From Zhengitettix transpicula (taxonomy: Eukaryota > Arthropoda > Insecta > Orthoptera > Tetrigidae), in the NCBI GenBank assembly GCA_037074705.1, contig CM073590.1:8696001-8760000 (forward strand): a stretch of 64,000 nt of DNA, read 5' to 3'. The notes beneath the pieces are model-generated. The model did no database searches. It had not been told where the DNA came from and was given only the letters and a program-made list of their open reading frames with translations. Positions 46,537 to 59,290 of this stretch are shown piece by piece. The position numbers and the translations under genes are program-made. The first letter of the stretch is position 1, and each line of letters starts with the position of its first letter.

Positions 46537-49100
46537 AAACAAAAGTAAATAAATAATGTCAAGAAAAATTGCAAATTGAGAGGATATAAAATGAAGAATC
46601 AAAAATAATTCTGATAATAGAAGCAGAATGAATGCTTAAGACATTGCTTGTTCATATTTCATCAGAGTGAATGTAATATATCTACATCTCCATTTCTCCA
46701 ACGCAGAACGTTGCGGTAAAAATACTTTACTATCTGTTCTGATCAGATTTCTCATACACCATATACATCTGAAACATAGTCGCTCACAACCATGACCAAC
46801 TTGTAAAGAAATACGCAATTAATTTAATGTATTTAAATTTTGTGTCGCTCACTGGGTTTGATGGCCAAAATGTATGTAAATTAATTTCAATGCATTTGTC
46901 CAAAATGTTTTAGTTTGAAAATGACAGTGTGTCAAAAACTTTATACATTTTAAAGTAGGCCTACTGATTATTTAAATGTGAATTGTGTTACAAAGAAACT
47001 GTTAGATACCAATTTAATAGATACATTTAATGTTGGTATTAATATTGTAATAAACACAATTCATATCTCAGGGAATATTGAGGACCTATAAGCGATTATG
47101 ATTGTCACTGTCTAAAGAAGAAAATATATCATAGCTGTTGGTTACGTCACAACTAAATCACGAAAACGTAAAAACTTCTCTCCGTGGCTCCGGTCACCGG
47201 TGGAGCACATTACAGAAATGACAGGGTGTAACCATATAATTGAAGTGAGGTCTTCTGCAAATTAGACTTGCCGAGCACCGAAATATATAACAAGATGGTT
47301 TCAAATTCTGTCCAACTTACATAAAAAAAAACTCCTGTTTTAGCAGGAAATCCTCAACTGTGCAAGAAATTATTGTTAAATATTACTTAGACACTCTAAT
47401 GACAGCGGAAAAAATGAGATTTTTAATCCGGTGCTTCCAGCATGGTTTTCGCACGAAATTTTCATCCATTAAAGTGCTTATACCACTCTCTTTGTCAACA
47501 TAAATTTCCTCGTTGCAAACAACAATTAATTTAATTCTCAACGCGCTGATGACGAGGTATACAAAGATAACACTTCACGGCCGAAATATTACATCTCTGT
47601 AACCCAAACTGAATACACAAAAACTTGGTCAGTTGTTGCGTTTTAAATCATTCTAACTGTGTATCGTAATATATTGAAATTTTGTCCGAAGTATTTTTCA
47701 TCTGAAACGAATGACACACATTGAATTTGGAAGAATCATAAGACTGATATTTTGAATTCTGAACAGCAGCAACAACAAATATATTTCTCAAATACAAGTT
47801 ATCACTTTACATTGGTTCAATTATTTCCCCGCTTTGAACTTCACGATTTCTATATTCTTTTAAGGTCACATGTTTTTGATACTACTTTAGTTTAATATGG
47901 TTCTTCACACATTTATTGCAGCATCAAATGTAATATGCGTGTTTACTGCGTTGCTATTGAAATGCAATGCCTGGCTTTTAAATGTTTCAGGAGTTTACTG
48001 TTTCAACAAAATTCCACACATGAACCACGTTAAGAGATTAACAATTTGTAATAAAAAGTAGTTGTTTGAAACATATATTTACAGAAAATGTGCAGGTTAA
48101 TTCATATGATACACATAACTTTATGAAACTCGACATAATACATATTTATATTCTGTATAATGTCTAAATTAAAAATCAAACATATAGTGTATTTACAACA
48201 AATTTCTAATCTACAATATAAAGGTTTACTAAAAACTTTCGACTTAAAAGTCAATCATAATTGGCTGCAAATTAGAATAAATATTCAATACATTAACACG
48301 GTATTATATAATGGCTTAATGACGTAATTAATAACTGTAATTTATTATCATAGATTGTGAATTGTCTTTGCATCCGTGGACATTCCTTGTATAAAAATGT
48401 ATTTGATGGATAACAATTTACCTCAGACACTCATGTGTTATATAAAAATCATTTTATTAAGGTCAATTTTTATAAACATCTGCATTGGTTTTTTATTTGT
48501 AATACAATCGTAAAAGGGCTACATTAAACATGATGCCAATATAGTGTTTTAAATGATTATTTATTATAAGAAACGCACTATGATTAAGAAATTCTAATAT
48601 TTTTAAATATAATGAGCTGTTAGAATTCATTGACTGAGGCAGTATGCAAATATATAACGAGGTATCTCATTAAGAAAGACGCAATTTTTGTTGGTAAAGG
48701 AATCAACATTTTGGTAGCATTATAATTGACTAATCACTTGTGTAACGTTATATAATGCCGCACATATAACTAAATTTGGATTTCCTTTCCGGACTGCAGA
48801 ATAATAATTGGAATTCTCATCGGACCCATATTATTCTGACATTGTTAGTCTTTAATTATCTTAAAATATATATTTATTTAATTCCCTCTACAGTTTTAAT
48901 AATATATCTCAAGGTCGAATTTCTTTAAAAAGCACTTAAACCGCTATTTCGTTCTTTCATTATCATCGAATAGTAAGTTTCTCATTATATTTATGTCACC
49001 TTATATTTTGACTAAATCGTCTTATTAAACATTGTTATATTAATTAATTTTCTTAATATTTTGGCATAATCGTATATTTGTTGTTGACATCATGTCTGAT
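46537..49100. other. AT-rich DNA, nothing recognised
   Basis: Mostly AT-rich. The words TCACTGGGTTTGATGG (46848-46863) repeat part of the LTR motif region of copy G and may be a scrap of another copy. Near 47545, CTGATGACGAGG and, 30 bases on, CGGCCGAAATATT loosely resemble a PLE terminus. Neither is secure. Confidence 0.4.
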
Positions 49101-49105
49101 TAATA

Positions 49106-49153
<48 letters not shown>
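49101..49153. repeat. (TA)n microsatellite
   Basis: About 25 TA units with one early G interruption. No LTR-like terminus abuts it. Confidence 0.9.
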
Positions 49154-49155
<2 letters not shown>

Positions 49156-52100
49156 GATATAATATCTCTATAATGAAGATCATTTTTTACCGTTGAACGT
49201 AATTTACCTATTTTATATTTAATTTTTCGTGATATTATAAAATTAATATTTATAGAAGCAATCATTGGCGATAAAGGACGTCGCAGGCTATATTATATAA
49301 CCAGGTAAACGTTTTGTGATTTTTATTATTATTAAATAACAATACGCAGATCTTAAGAAGAATTTGGGCTTCAAGAGCGTAGAATCAGTCTGCAATTGTA
49401 CATGATTAATAATAATAAACATCGATTACATTTTGTTTTATTAATGTTACATTATTTTTACATTTATTTCAGAAGTCTACTTTATTATTTTGTAAACTGC
49501 AATTAATTTTACGAATTAATTAATTTTGCGTAAGGATAAATAAGCAAAAATTTATTTATATTTTGGTCAAATTTCGTACTGGTTTAGTAAACTGTTTGCT
49601 AATGTCGGAGGTTTAGATACTAACAGCATTTTTACCCCAAAATAGTGGACGAAACGTTGTATTGAAACGATTTTTGGTTTAATTAAATATTAATTGTTAT
49701 GACATATTACTTATTCGTTAATTGATAATTGTCGTATTGTATTAAATATTACCCATAAGTGTATTGTAGTGACCTATTTTTCCCACATCCGTTCCATTTG
49801 GAGTTGAAAAAGTTTGTATCGCGAATTTTATTATAATAATACTGTCAAAGAAATCAATTTCCTACTTTCAAGCCATTGTAGAGTTAACTTTCAAATGTTA
49901 TTGTGTAACATGAATATTATCAGGAAGTTAAACTCTGAAAATCAAATTGTTATTAAATAATGTATACCATTGCATTGGGTTTAAGGATATTGAGATAAGA
50001 AAAATGAATTATTTAAAAGTTATAGTCACGTCTGGCTCTCAGAAATGAAATCGTGCTAAACGCCAAATATTTACTTGGAATACGATATCATGCTGTTGAT
50101 AATATAGAATTAAATATCCATAACTTGCACGTAAATGGATTTTAACAGAAGAATATTCTGTTTTGCTTAAACTCTTTGAATAGCAGGTCAGACGAGTTAT
50201 AATTTCAGTGCAATGTGTGCAATTCCAACGTCTCTCTTTCTCATTAGTGCACGTGTACAATTTCACACGGTTGGATCAAGAGAGACGTGTCGCGAAACTC
50301 AGAGTCGTCCCAAAGTAAGGGAAAATTTGGCATCGTTTCACTTCAAGTCGAAATTAGTTTGAAAAGTTTATTAATACGATGAAATGGGATCCAGAATTTT
50401 ACTGAAATTCTCTCTGTCAATCCCCAGAGTGAAGAAAGTAATCAGAATGACGGAGCTTTAATAACATTTTCAGTACAGTTGCTTTTGAATGAGAAAACTT
50501 TTACCTAACTGTTCACAAAGGACTCTGTAATTCTAAACGTGTGACGTAGAGTCAGTAGATGTCAAAAACATGTACGTAATTACGTTAATATTGTTTCCCG
50601 CTAAAACGGTATTTATCGTAAACCTGTGAATGATTATGCTGCTATCACATGTTACACATTGAAGAATGTTACGTATTTAAAACTTTTTATGGTGGTGACG
50701 GAATTCAGATTTAGGACAGTGAAAGGCTAAAGAGAAATATACCTCACTTTTTCAAAATATATCCCATTGTGAAATGAGATAAAAAAAAACTAAATTGTTT
50801 GAGGCGTTTTTCCTGTTCCATGACCTGTTTTATACCATTTCTGTTCCTATGTACAGAATATTTCGGGCTATCGTTATAACTGTATATAACAAATAGTAAT
50901 AGCTGTAACTTTGTATTGGGTATTGTAACGACTGTCAGGAACAAGTAAATGGTTCGTAAGGTATTTAAAAAATATACAATAGCACACTCAGACCTTTGTT
51001 ATCCGCGCCAGCACACCTGCTGACGTTTTGGAAGCAGTGTCTCATAGGTGATTTAGGTCATCCAATGGGAGTCCTAAATCACTTCGACTGACTACAAGGA
51101 CGATTTATTACATGCGGGATATCGCAGCTGCCTTTCCAAATCCCTCTCCTACTCATTGGTGCTGTAACTCCGAAGCGTTATGACGCTACGAAAAAAAATA
51201 ATGTATATTTCAAATTTGAAGGGAAACAACCAATACTTTGTTTCTGCATCTTATTAAATTTATATGATATAAAATAACTGAAAATAATTACGAAAAATTC
51301 ACGGGTAGCCTCACAGTATTATCGCTATACAGTGTGAAATGAAACAGAAAATATTTTGCCTTTACATTAAATTTGTATTTACATAAAAACTCTGTTATTT
51401 ATGGACGTGGTGTAGTAAAATAAGATATTAACATTTATTATTCAATTTCACGGATATGTAAATCAATTAATTCTGATCCGTTAAAATTGAACTGTAAAAA
51501 TTAACGATTAATTAGTAAAATAGGCCAAAAACAGAACAAATTAATTTATTCTGAATAATTAAACGTCTTGTATCGGCAGTCTTTGTTGTTTTCCACAAGT
51601 AAAAGATTCTTCATACATTGCAGGATAAATAAGCGCAATTTTGTAAGAGGACAGCGTCAAAGGTCGCCCAAATGTAAAGTAGTGTTTTTAATTACTTACA
51701 CAATTGCTGGTCTGGTTTTTGGTTATTAATTGTGATAGATACTAACAATTATTAGAATTTGGAATATTTAACATTTATGAAACAAGCACTTATGACTAAT
51801 GAAAGATCTTGTAAATGTTATAGAATTAAAACTACAATATGCGCATTGTTAAATTTGTTACCTTGATATTAAAAAAATTATGAAAATGGTTCGTCTTTAG
51901 TTATAAAAGTGCTTAGAAAAATTATTGTTTTCTATTACCTGCCTAAAACATTTCCATACTAAAATTGTAGACATAAACAAAAACATGAGATGGATGGTTA
52001 AAATATTAAGCTGTGAAATTAATTTTGTGAAATTCGTTTAATAACTAGAATGATGTTACTATAACGCCTCCGGTTTGATTAATAATTGTAGATATATAGT

Positions 52101-52177
52101 CAATGAAATTATAAGGAGAATAATAGACAGTAAACAAAAATTTAATTTAATTTCTTGTCACCAGTATATTTTTAATA

Positions 52178-52178
<1 letters not shown>
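49154..52178. other. AT-rich DNA, little recognised
   Basis: CGAAACGTTGTATTG near 49670 resembles the PLE terminal word without other support. A balanced patch with a perfect hairpin lies at 51000-51190. No gene seen. Confidence 0.45.
51000..51190. repeat. Balanced patch with perfect 10-bp inverted repeat
   Basis: GTGATTTAGG (51048-51057) and CCTAAATCAC (51073-51082) form a perfect stem with a 15-base loop. The surrounding 190 bases are of normal composition. It could be a SINE or retroposon fragment; only the hairpin is certain. Confidence 0.4.

Positions 52179-52222
<44 letters not shown>
52179..52222. repeat. (TA)n microsatellite, flank of copy F
   Basis: About 22 TA units running directly into TGTAGTAATTGGGCGCCC. 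Confidence 0.9.
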
Positions 52223-52225
<3 letters not shown>

Positions 52226-53750
52226 AGTAATTGGGCGCCCATTAATAATAATACATGACAAACAATTAGAATTTATTCAGCTATTATTAAATTATAATTT
52301 ACACAAGTTATTTAGGCAAATAAATTTTAATTTCCATTATCAATTACAATAAAATGACTATATCTCAGGGTCCTTTACTGGGCCTTTAATAAAGAAAATA
52401 CTTGTTAGCAGTGAAATTTTATGAATCTATAATGGACTTAATTTTCAATAGATTTATTACAATGCAAAACATAAAATATGAACTTTAAATACTGAACGAA
52501 ATTCGAAATCTGACGACAATATCTTTACTTATGAGTTTATAAATAGTAATTCTGTGAAAATTTACTTTACTGTCTTTCGTACTCAAGGAAATTGTCTTGT
52601 TCGTACACACAAACACACACTTTATACACAGGCCATTTTTATCCACTGACTCTAGTTAACACTTTTAGTTTTGGAAAAGTTGGTTCACTGTTCGATTACA
52701 AATTCCTATCAGCTAGTTCCGAACATTATTAACTGCTGGAAGCAGTTACCTGTACTCCCAAAATCGAAGAAAGTGTTCTAAATCGAGAATATAATGATTT
52801 AGATTCAACACACTGAATATTTAGCGTTGAATATTTTGTGTTTATCTAACAGACTGCCACTTGCAAAATGTTCTAACTGATTTAGATGTTGTTACATGTA
52901 TCCAGACACTTTCTGGATTTTATACTTTTCGTCTGTCCACTGCATATATGCCTCAGACGACTGGCGCACACACCTCGTCTAGCAAACCAACAACTACAAT
53001 ACCAGCAAGCATTTCAGTCTTGCCAGATTCTTGTGCACGACTTGTGTGTTTTAAGCCGCTAACAATGCGAGTCTAAATTTTTGTTTATTAATTATTTCCT
53101 CTTTTAATTACCAAATTTATGCCCCAAATTTAGTTTGAAGAATGTTAATACATTATGAAAACTCAGTTTTACCAATACAAAATTATTTTCCTGCTATTAG
53201 TCAGATTTCTGAATAAAATTTTACCCTTATGTAAAGATTTACAATTCATTGTTCCATATTGATGCAATGTATTATCCTGTCAAAAAACTATCATAATTAT
53301 ACGTGCAGTTTGGATGCAAAATAAATTTTATAAATTTAAAAGCATTTATTGCCCAATATTCAATTAGCTAAAAAATTTTGGCAGTCAAATAAATTAAAAC
53401 ATTTAAATCAAATTAAATAGCCACACCTCCACATAACTCAAAATTCTCAAAATTCAAAATATTAATATTATTCTAATAGACTTAAAATAAATTTACGTAA
53501 TATAATGTCATTTATTGCCCCTATTCAAATATTCAAATAACTTGAACATGTCAAATGAACATTAATTCAAATCCAAACATTTCAAAAACTTGAGTCTTAT
53601 TTTATTCTACTAAATTTAATTTGTAATCAGTTCTATATTTGTATAAATTATTATTATTTTAAATAATTAATTAATATTTAAAATTAAACTTTAATTTAAT
53701 TGATCTTTAATCAAGAGTAATTAATTTGGAGTTTATCCAGTATATATACA
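52223..53750 (-). mobile_element. LTR-like element inserted in (TA)n, copy F
   Basis: The 1528-bp unit is bounded by TGTAGTAATTGGGCGCCC at the left and a right end at TATATACA (53750), each abutting TA repeats. The motif GGCCCAGTAAAGGACCCTGA lies near 52365-52384 on the minus strand, about 140 bases from the end, the same distance as in copies A, B and G. Orientation follows from this motif. The middle (52580-53080) is less AT-rich. The right boundary is less certain than the left because it lies in TA-rich sequence. Confidence 0.6.
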
Positions 53751-53776
53751 GTATATATATATATATATATATATAT
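53751..53776. repeat. (TA)n microsatellite, flank of copy F
   Basis: About 12 TA units at the right edge of copy F. Confidence 0.85.
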
Positions 53777-56299
53777 AAGTTAAGCAACACATAACTTAAT
53801 TTAATGATTTTGTAAGTTTTTAAAAAATAAAAATACATAATTGAGTAAATAACAAGAATAACTACATTATATAAATTAAAGTTTGTTTCTGTATTTGTAT
53901 CTAATTTTATTGCTCAAAGATTTTTTATTTTCTACCAATTAATTTTTGTTGTTGTACTACTGTCAGAAGTATATAAAAGGTTTATTACATTGGCTGTATT
54001 GGGAGGAATTCTATTTGTGACAAAAAGTTTCTAGTGATAGAATTTCTTTCGTTATCAGGTGAGATAATCCGTTGTTTCCTCCTAATAACGGTTATTAAAT
54101 TACTTCTACTAAAATTGGACTGAGTTTCAAGAGTAAGTTCACGTATAGATAATGGTACTCTGAATGATGTTACTTAGTTGCTTGATTGTTACAGTTCAAA
54201 CGAAACTTGAACTGCTGATGTTCACTGGTTCAGTAATTACTTTCCTTTATATCAGAGAAAAATGATTCAAAATGATAGCTGCTGACAAATCTGCAAAAGT
54301 TTTGAAAGAACGATGCAGATGATCTTGGAACCGCAGAATGTTCTTTGCACAAGACCTTCCCGTTGAGAATTCTCGTGATGTTCTTCTTTGCTCTTAAATA
54401 ACTCCCTCGGCGCTTACGTGCCTTGAGAGAAGGTACTTTACTTGTAGCCTATGAACGCGAAAGTTGTGAGGCCTAAATAATTTCTTTACTTATGGTTTTA
54501 ATAAGCTAAATTCCAATTTATTCAAGTTTGGAAACCCAAATCAGCACACTAGAGAGTTGTTAATAATTATTACAAGTAAGTGATCCGTATGATAATTGAA
54601 TATATAAGCCAAATAATTAGTAGTGAGAATATAGAGTTTTATAGAAACAAGCTCGTTTTCGAGAAGCATTATATTTCAATAATCTTATACCATCCATATC
54701 CATAGGGTAGTTTCACTTTTACAAAAAAAAATACGAGTTTTGGGTGCACTTTCACATGAGAAACGTCCTGAAAAAGGACGATTTGTGAAAAGTCTGGCCC
54801 ACTGCTTGAAAAGCGGTTATGCTTGACTGGACGCGTTCAAACTAGAGATGCACATAATTTTAGATGGCTACTGGAGTTAATTATGGTCGACATAATCGGC
54901 GATATGCTATCAGGTAATCAACGAGTCAATTTGCACGAATTTGTTGATACCACAAGCGTATCCCCGACTCACTAATTTAAATTATACATGAGAAGTTTTG
55001 TCTTAAAACTGTTGTCAAGAGGAGTGCCGTGCCTCTCAGTGAAGAATTAACACAATCCATTATGTATGTGTTTATTTTGCGCTCACATCCGTAAGTGTGT
55101 GAAGAAATTTCAACCATTTCACAATCTAAGGTAAAACACTGTACGACTATGACACACCTAGAAACACTAGGAGTGAGGATTGTAAGGGGGTTTTACAGAA
55201 AAGTAATACTATATAATAATATGTAGTATTCGGAATAGCTGAGATTAATAATGTTACTCTATGAAGATTAAGTCTTACTTCAGCGGAGAACGCGTAGAGG
55301 TGACTTAAAAATATTTCTAAAAAACGTCGAGTATGTGGTCTAATCAATTGTAATTAATTTGAAATTGATTATTTTTGTTTTAATTAATTTTCCGGTCAAC
55401 TATAATATTGTGAAAAATATATACTCGGCCATGAGCTAGTAATTAATAAAAAAAATGCGTTTCCGAAGAAAAACGTAATTACTCGTAATAAATCTTTCAT
55501 TGTTTAATTAATATAGTTCTATCAGTTTACAGAGTTACTAATTTAAAGTATAATCCGTAGGAATAAATGGGCTTCTTTAATCTCTTATAACCCAAGGCGT
55601 TCAAACGTTTTCAAAAATTCACATAGGAACTTATAATACAGCTTTTAACATATAAAGGTAAATTTAATATTTTTTTTGCGAAAAATATATTGGTTTCCAC
55701 AGTTGTCCGTATTTTCGGATATTTCCAATTTTTTCCTCCTCTTATAAAACATCTGGTCATTTTAACTTAACATCAAAATTATAATTCTATAAGGCACTGC
55801 GCTATCATAGGACTAATTATAAAATTCCAAAAGTGTCAAGAAGAGGACCACTTTATCGAAGAGACTCCTACAACTTATTCTTTTCAGTTATCTTCTAGCT
55901 TGTTGTTCAAGTAATTTCTCTATCAGTGGACTAATATGCCAAACATAGAAAAACTAAAGAGCAACTTAACATGTTTTTAATGGACTTGGATCCAGATGAA
56001 AACAACGGGAACTGTTGATTGAATTCTTCGTTAATTCAGTTTAATGAAAATAAACGGCGTTTCTTATTTTTTAAAACAATTTTTCGGTTGTTTTATTCTC
56101 CTAAAGTCTGTTGTAGACGTGACAAGGAGGAATTACATTAACTATTTTTGAGTATTATAGGACTTTAATGAAGGTTAAAAATGTAAGTTTCTTCTGAATT
56201 AAACTAAGGCGCCATTGATAAATTCACAGTAATAAAGTCCTCAAGATAGACCGTTAGGATTGGTGGTTAATGAATTTTGGGTGAAACCGGGCTCTGGCT
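53777..56299. other. AT-rich DNA, nothing recognised
   Basis: No repeat, RNA gene or coding region that I can support. Confidence 0.5.
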
Positions 56300-56420
56300 A
56301 TAGAATAATGGATGGAGAAATCTCGTGTGGAGCTTGGATATGAGGTTCGAGTGTCACTTTACCAATTGGGAGACCCACGTTCGATTCCCGGTTCGGTCGA
56401 GATTTTTCCATCATGATCCT
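56300..56420 (+). mobile_element. tRNA-derived SINE remnant
   Basis: CGTTCGATTCCCGG (56378-56391) is a good pol III B box, but the T stem around it no longer pairs fully. The A box is not clear. The tail beyond is AT-rich. A degenerate SINE is likelier than a tRNA gene. Confidence 0.4.
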
Positions 56421-56689
56421 TTATTTAAACATATTTCATGGCCTATATGGCTGAGATTGTTCTGCTACCTCTGAAACATTTGTTATAAATACGTGTTATG
56501 ATTTGTGTTCCGTGGCAGCGATTTATTAGAACAAGGCGACTGGATTATCACCTGAAACAAAACTTATTTTACGCATTAAAACAATTTAAATTTAAACGAA
56601 AATTTAAGCGGATCTATCTTTTTTTTGACAGTATTATCCGAATTTTATTATTCTCTTCAATTTTGTATTAATACGAGAATCTGTGGTCG
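56421..56689. other. Unassigned DNA
   Basis: No supported feature. Confidence 0.4.
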
Positions 56690-57010
56690 AAAATTTGGTC
56701 TCGTGTGTACAATACCTTCTCGGGTCTTCTCTTAGATACGATTCTTTCAACTTGGTTTTTAAATTCACTCGCAGACGCCGCGAGAACGAAACTGGAAGAT
56801 GGAATTGCAAAAGTTTATAAAAGCCGAACGGGGCCAATTGGCTGTAGGCGACGGCTGTCAGGAGCAGCTCAGGACCGCCGACTGCGTCTCTCCGGCTATT
56901 AACACACACGATTTACAATGCCTGTTTATCTTAAGTTAACTGTAGCCACAGCGATATGGGAACACGTGTAGGAGCATTGTGATAACACCATTCCTTCAGC
57001 GCTCTGTATA
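56690..57010. other. Balanced island with a TATA box
   Basis: CpG-rich sequence (GACGCCGCGAGAACG, GGACCGCCGACTGCG) bounded by AT-rich DNA. TATAAAAG at 56816-56823 is a strong TATA match, but no initiator sits at the right distance. Overlapping 91- and 65-codon frames on opposite strands are unrecognised. It could be a promoter or first exon. Confidence 0.35.
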
Positions 57011-57502
57011 TGTCGTTACAATTGCCTATTCATTCTCGTTTTCAAATTTCATTCCATTTTTTCATAAAAACTCTATTGATGCAATTTAAAGTAATAAATG
57101 GTCATTAAAATTTTTTTAAATAAAATTTATATTATGCGTTACACTCAAATCTAATTAATTTAATTTCTTCCAAGTAGATTCATTTTCATAATATTTTTAG
57201 GCAAATTGTTTCACACAATAAATTAATATCACGCTCCCAAATAACTATTTGCCAAATGCTACTTCATTATCTATATCTTAATTTCAAATTATATTAATTA
57301 TGTACACGCTGTAAATTATTTGGGATGTAAGTTCGGAATTAGGTGTGAATTTGAAGTATCTTTAGACATAATCTTTGTTAAATAATGAAATAGCAGAATA
57401 TTGCGACGAAAAATTTTAATTATTCAATTTAAAACCTAATAATAAATATCAAACATGACGATTCGTCCCTGATTTGGACTTTAGGTGTGTAGATGTTATA
57501 TT
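57011..57502. other. AT-rich DNA, nothing recognised
   Basis: No supported feature. Confidence 0.5.
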
Positions 57503-57600
57503 TAATTATAATTTACTAGCTGGGTGCCCGGCGTTGCCCGTGTACTTAGTTATGTAAACACGAAAAATTATTTAATTCTATATTAATCTTTAGTCAAGAA
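57503..57600 (+). mobile_element. Left end of the 2-kb inverted-repeat element
   Basis: AATTTACTAGCTGGGTGCCC, then CGGCGTTGCCCG and CGAAAAATTATTTAATTCT match 35212-35312 over about 100 bases. Only this end is present. The retroposon-like repeat starting at 57660 may have inserted into it. Confidence 0.6.
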
Positions 57601-57659
57601 GTTATTTAACCTAAATATAAGTGTTCGTAGTTCCGTACATACTTTTCCGCAAAGGAAGC

Positions 57660-58190
57660 CTGCGAGAGGTTTTCTCGCAGGTGTACCTTCCCAGAGAGCT
57701 CTGGCGGGGGCTACCTTTGGGGATGCTCTCACATCTCTCTGGTTTTTTTGAACTAAGGTTCCCACATGCCGAGGCACCTTCGTCTGTTTTGAGAGGTGTA
57801 TGTTCCGGGGTCGCAGGCCTTGGGCATACGGCAAGAGTTGTCCGCTATTCCTATTGGAATAGTCGGCCAGCTGCCTCCTAAACAGGCCAAGGCATGGCGA
57901 GGGGTAAGCTGCGTCCCCACAGCAAACTCCTCTCCCGTCATCGGAAGGGCGTGGGACAAGTACCAAATGCCCGACCTACCCGATGCAGGTTTTTCTAGGG
58001 TTTTCCCTGCATTTCTTTAGGCGAATGCCGGGTAGGATCCTTAAACCATAGCCCGGGGGCCCTAGTAACCCTTGGCTACCTTACTCTACCCTTCCGCATC
58101 CCCCCTTTCTAATCCCTTCCTATGCTATTAAAGGGGAGTTGCCCAATGTGGATCACCCTCATGTAGCCTGTTGCCCTAAAAAAAAAAAAA
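57660..58190 (+). mobile_element. Retroposon-like repeat, copy 2, with poly-A tail
   Basis: Homologous throughout to 22841-23410 and ending CCTGTTGCCCT plus 13 A (58178-58190). The tail indicates insertion by reverse transcription of an RNA on the plus strand. At the 5' edge CTGCGAGA and TCTCGCAG form a perfect hairpin (57659-57681). A 127-codon minus frame (57583-57966) and an 86-codon plus frame lie inside but look like chance frames in GC-richer repeat DNA. No reverse transcriptase is present. Confidence 0.7.
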
Positions 58191-59029
58191 GTACATACTT
58201 TCCACCGATATTGTATTAATTTAAAGGCAATAATATACATTGAATTTTATTGCATGAATACCAACAAACATACTTACGAATATCTTTACGAATAGAATAC
58301 TTAAATATACTCCTTCAAGATTGCAAAATATAATCTTTTTTTCAGCCATTACGAAAGCGCAGTAACTGAACACAAAATGATCACGTTTTTTAATTATAAT
58401 TCTTTTAACATTTAAGCTAATCACCGCCACAGTACAGTTTCTTTCAATTTTTGTTAAAATCTATCCACGCATTAAAATTTGTACAGAAATTAACGTAAAT
58501 ACATGCATATATAAATACATACAAATATACATCCTTTTTTTTATTATATAGATATAAGAAAATTTAAGGTGACAAAATTTATAGCGTCCAGTTTGCCCAC
58601 ACATTGGGCTTAAATGATTGTCTTATAATTTATTACTTACTTTAATATTATTTAATTTAATATTTAATATTCTTATTTATCGGGCCCACATTTTGCGGTC
58701 CATATCCCGCTTAATCAAAATTTTTATTCTATCCAAAGTTTAATTCAGATCACTACATTTAATTGAAACGAAGCAATGTTCTAATTAAAACTTTGATAAA
58801 ATTGGACTCACTTTTCAGATTATTTTATCACAGACAACACCTGGACGTAAATATATCACAAATGGAATAGTTAACTTGAGTGAAGAGCTGAATATAACAG
58901 ATTATACATAAATACACGCAAATTTAATCCCTTGCAAAATCAAAAATATTTTAGCACCATTTTTTACGATACTTTCGGCTGTTCTAAGCAGCTTGTAGTG
59001 TTATAGGTTGTTGTGGAAAGCTACTTAGT
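58191..59029. other. AT-rich DNA, nothing recognised
   Basis: No supported feature. Confidence 0.5.
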
Positions 59030-59290
59030 TTACAACTGTAAAAGTGCCAAATTTGGAAAGACAATTTTCTGTAACTTAGATGTCATAACAGAGGTTCCGA
59101 ATCCCGACATGGGCATGGATGTTTGTGGTCGTCCTGGTCACAAAAACTGCGGTTGACGGAGAATCGACATTCGGACCACGTCTAACTCCTAAAACCAGAA
59201 TGTGTCATACAAGATGACAGTGTGGCAGTTGTCTCGGTCGGCCAAAGTCCTTAATGGGCTGTCAAACCAAGGAGAAAAAACAAGATGCCA
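59030..59290 (+). mobile_element. SINE-like remnant with degenerate B box
   Basis: AGAGGTTCCGAATCCCG (59090-59106) is a B box with one extra C. It is followed by CATGGGCATGGATGTTTGTG, a tail I associate with insect tRNA-derived SINEs (recollection, not checked). The region is balanced in composition, in contrast to its flanks. Confidence 0.45.

Noticed and set aside
47540..47590. CTGATGACGAGG...CGGCCGAAAT as another PLE terminus
   Set aside because: Spacing is longer, no hairpin forms clearly between the two words and no second arm or family match was seen.
56300..56420. Possible tRNA gene at the second B box
   Set aside because: The T stem does not pair and no acceptor stem can be drawn.
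57583..57966. 127-codon minus-strand frame
   Set aside because: It lies antisense within the retroposon-like repeat and is interrupted in the homologous copy at 22841-23410.
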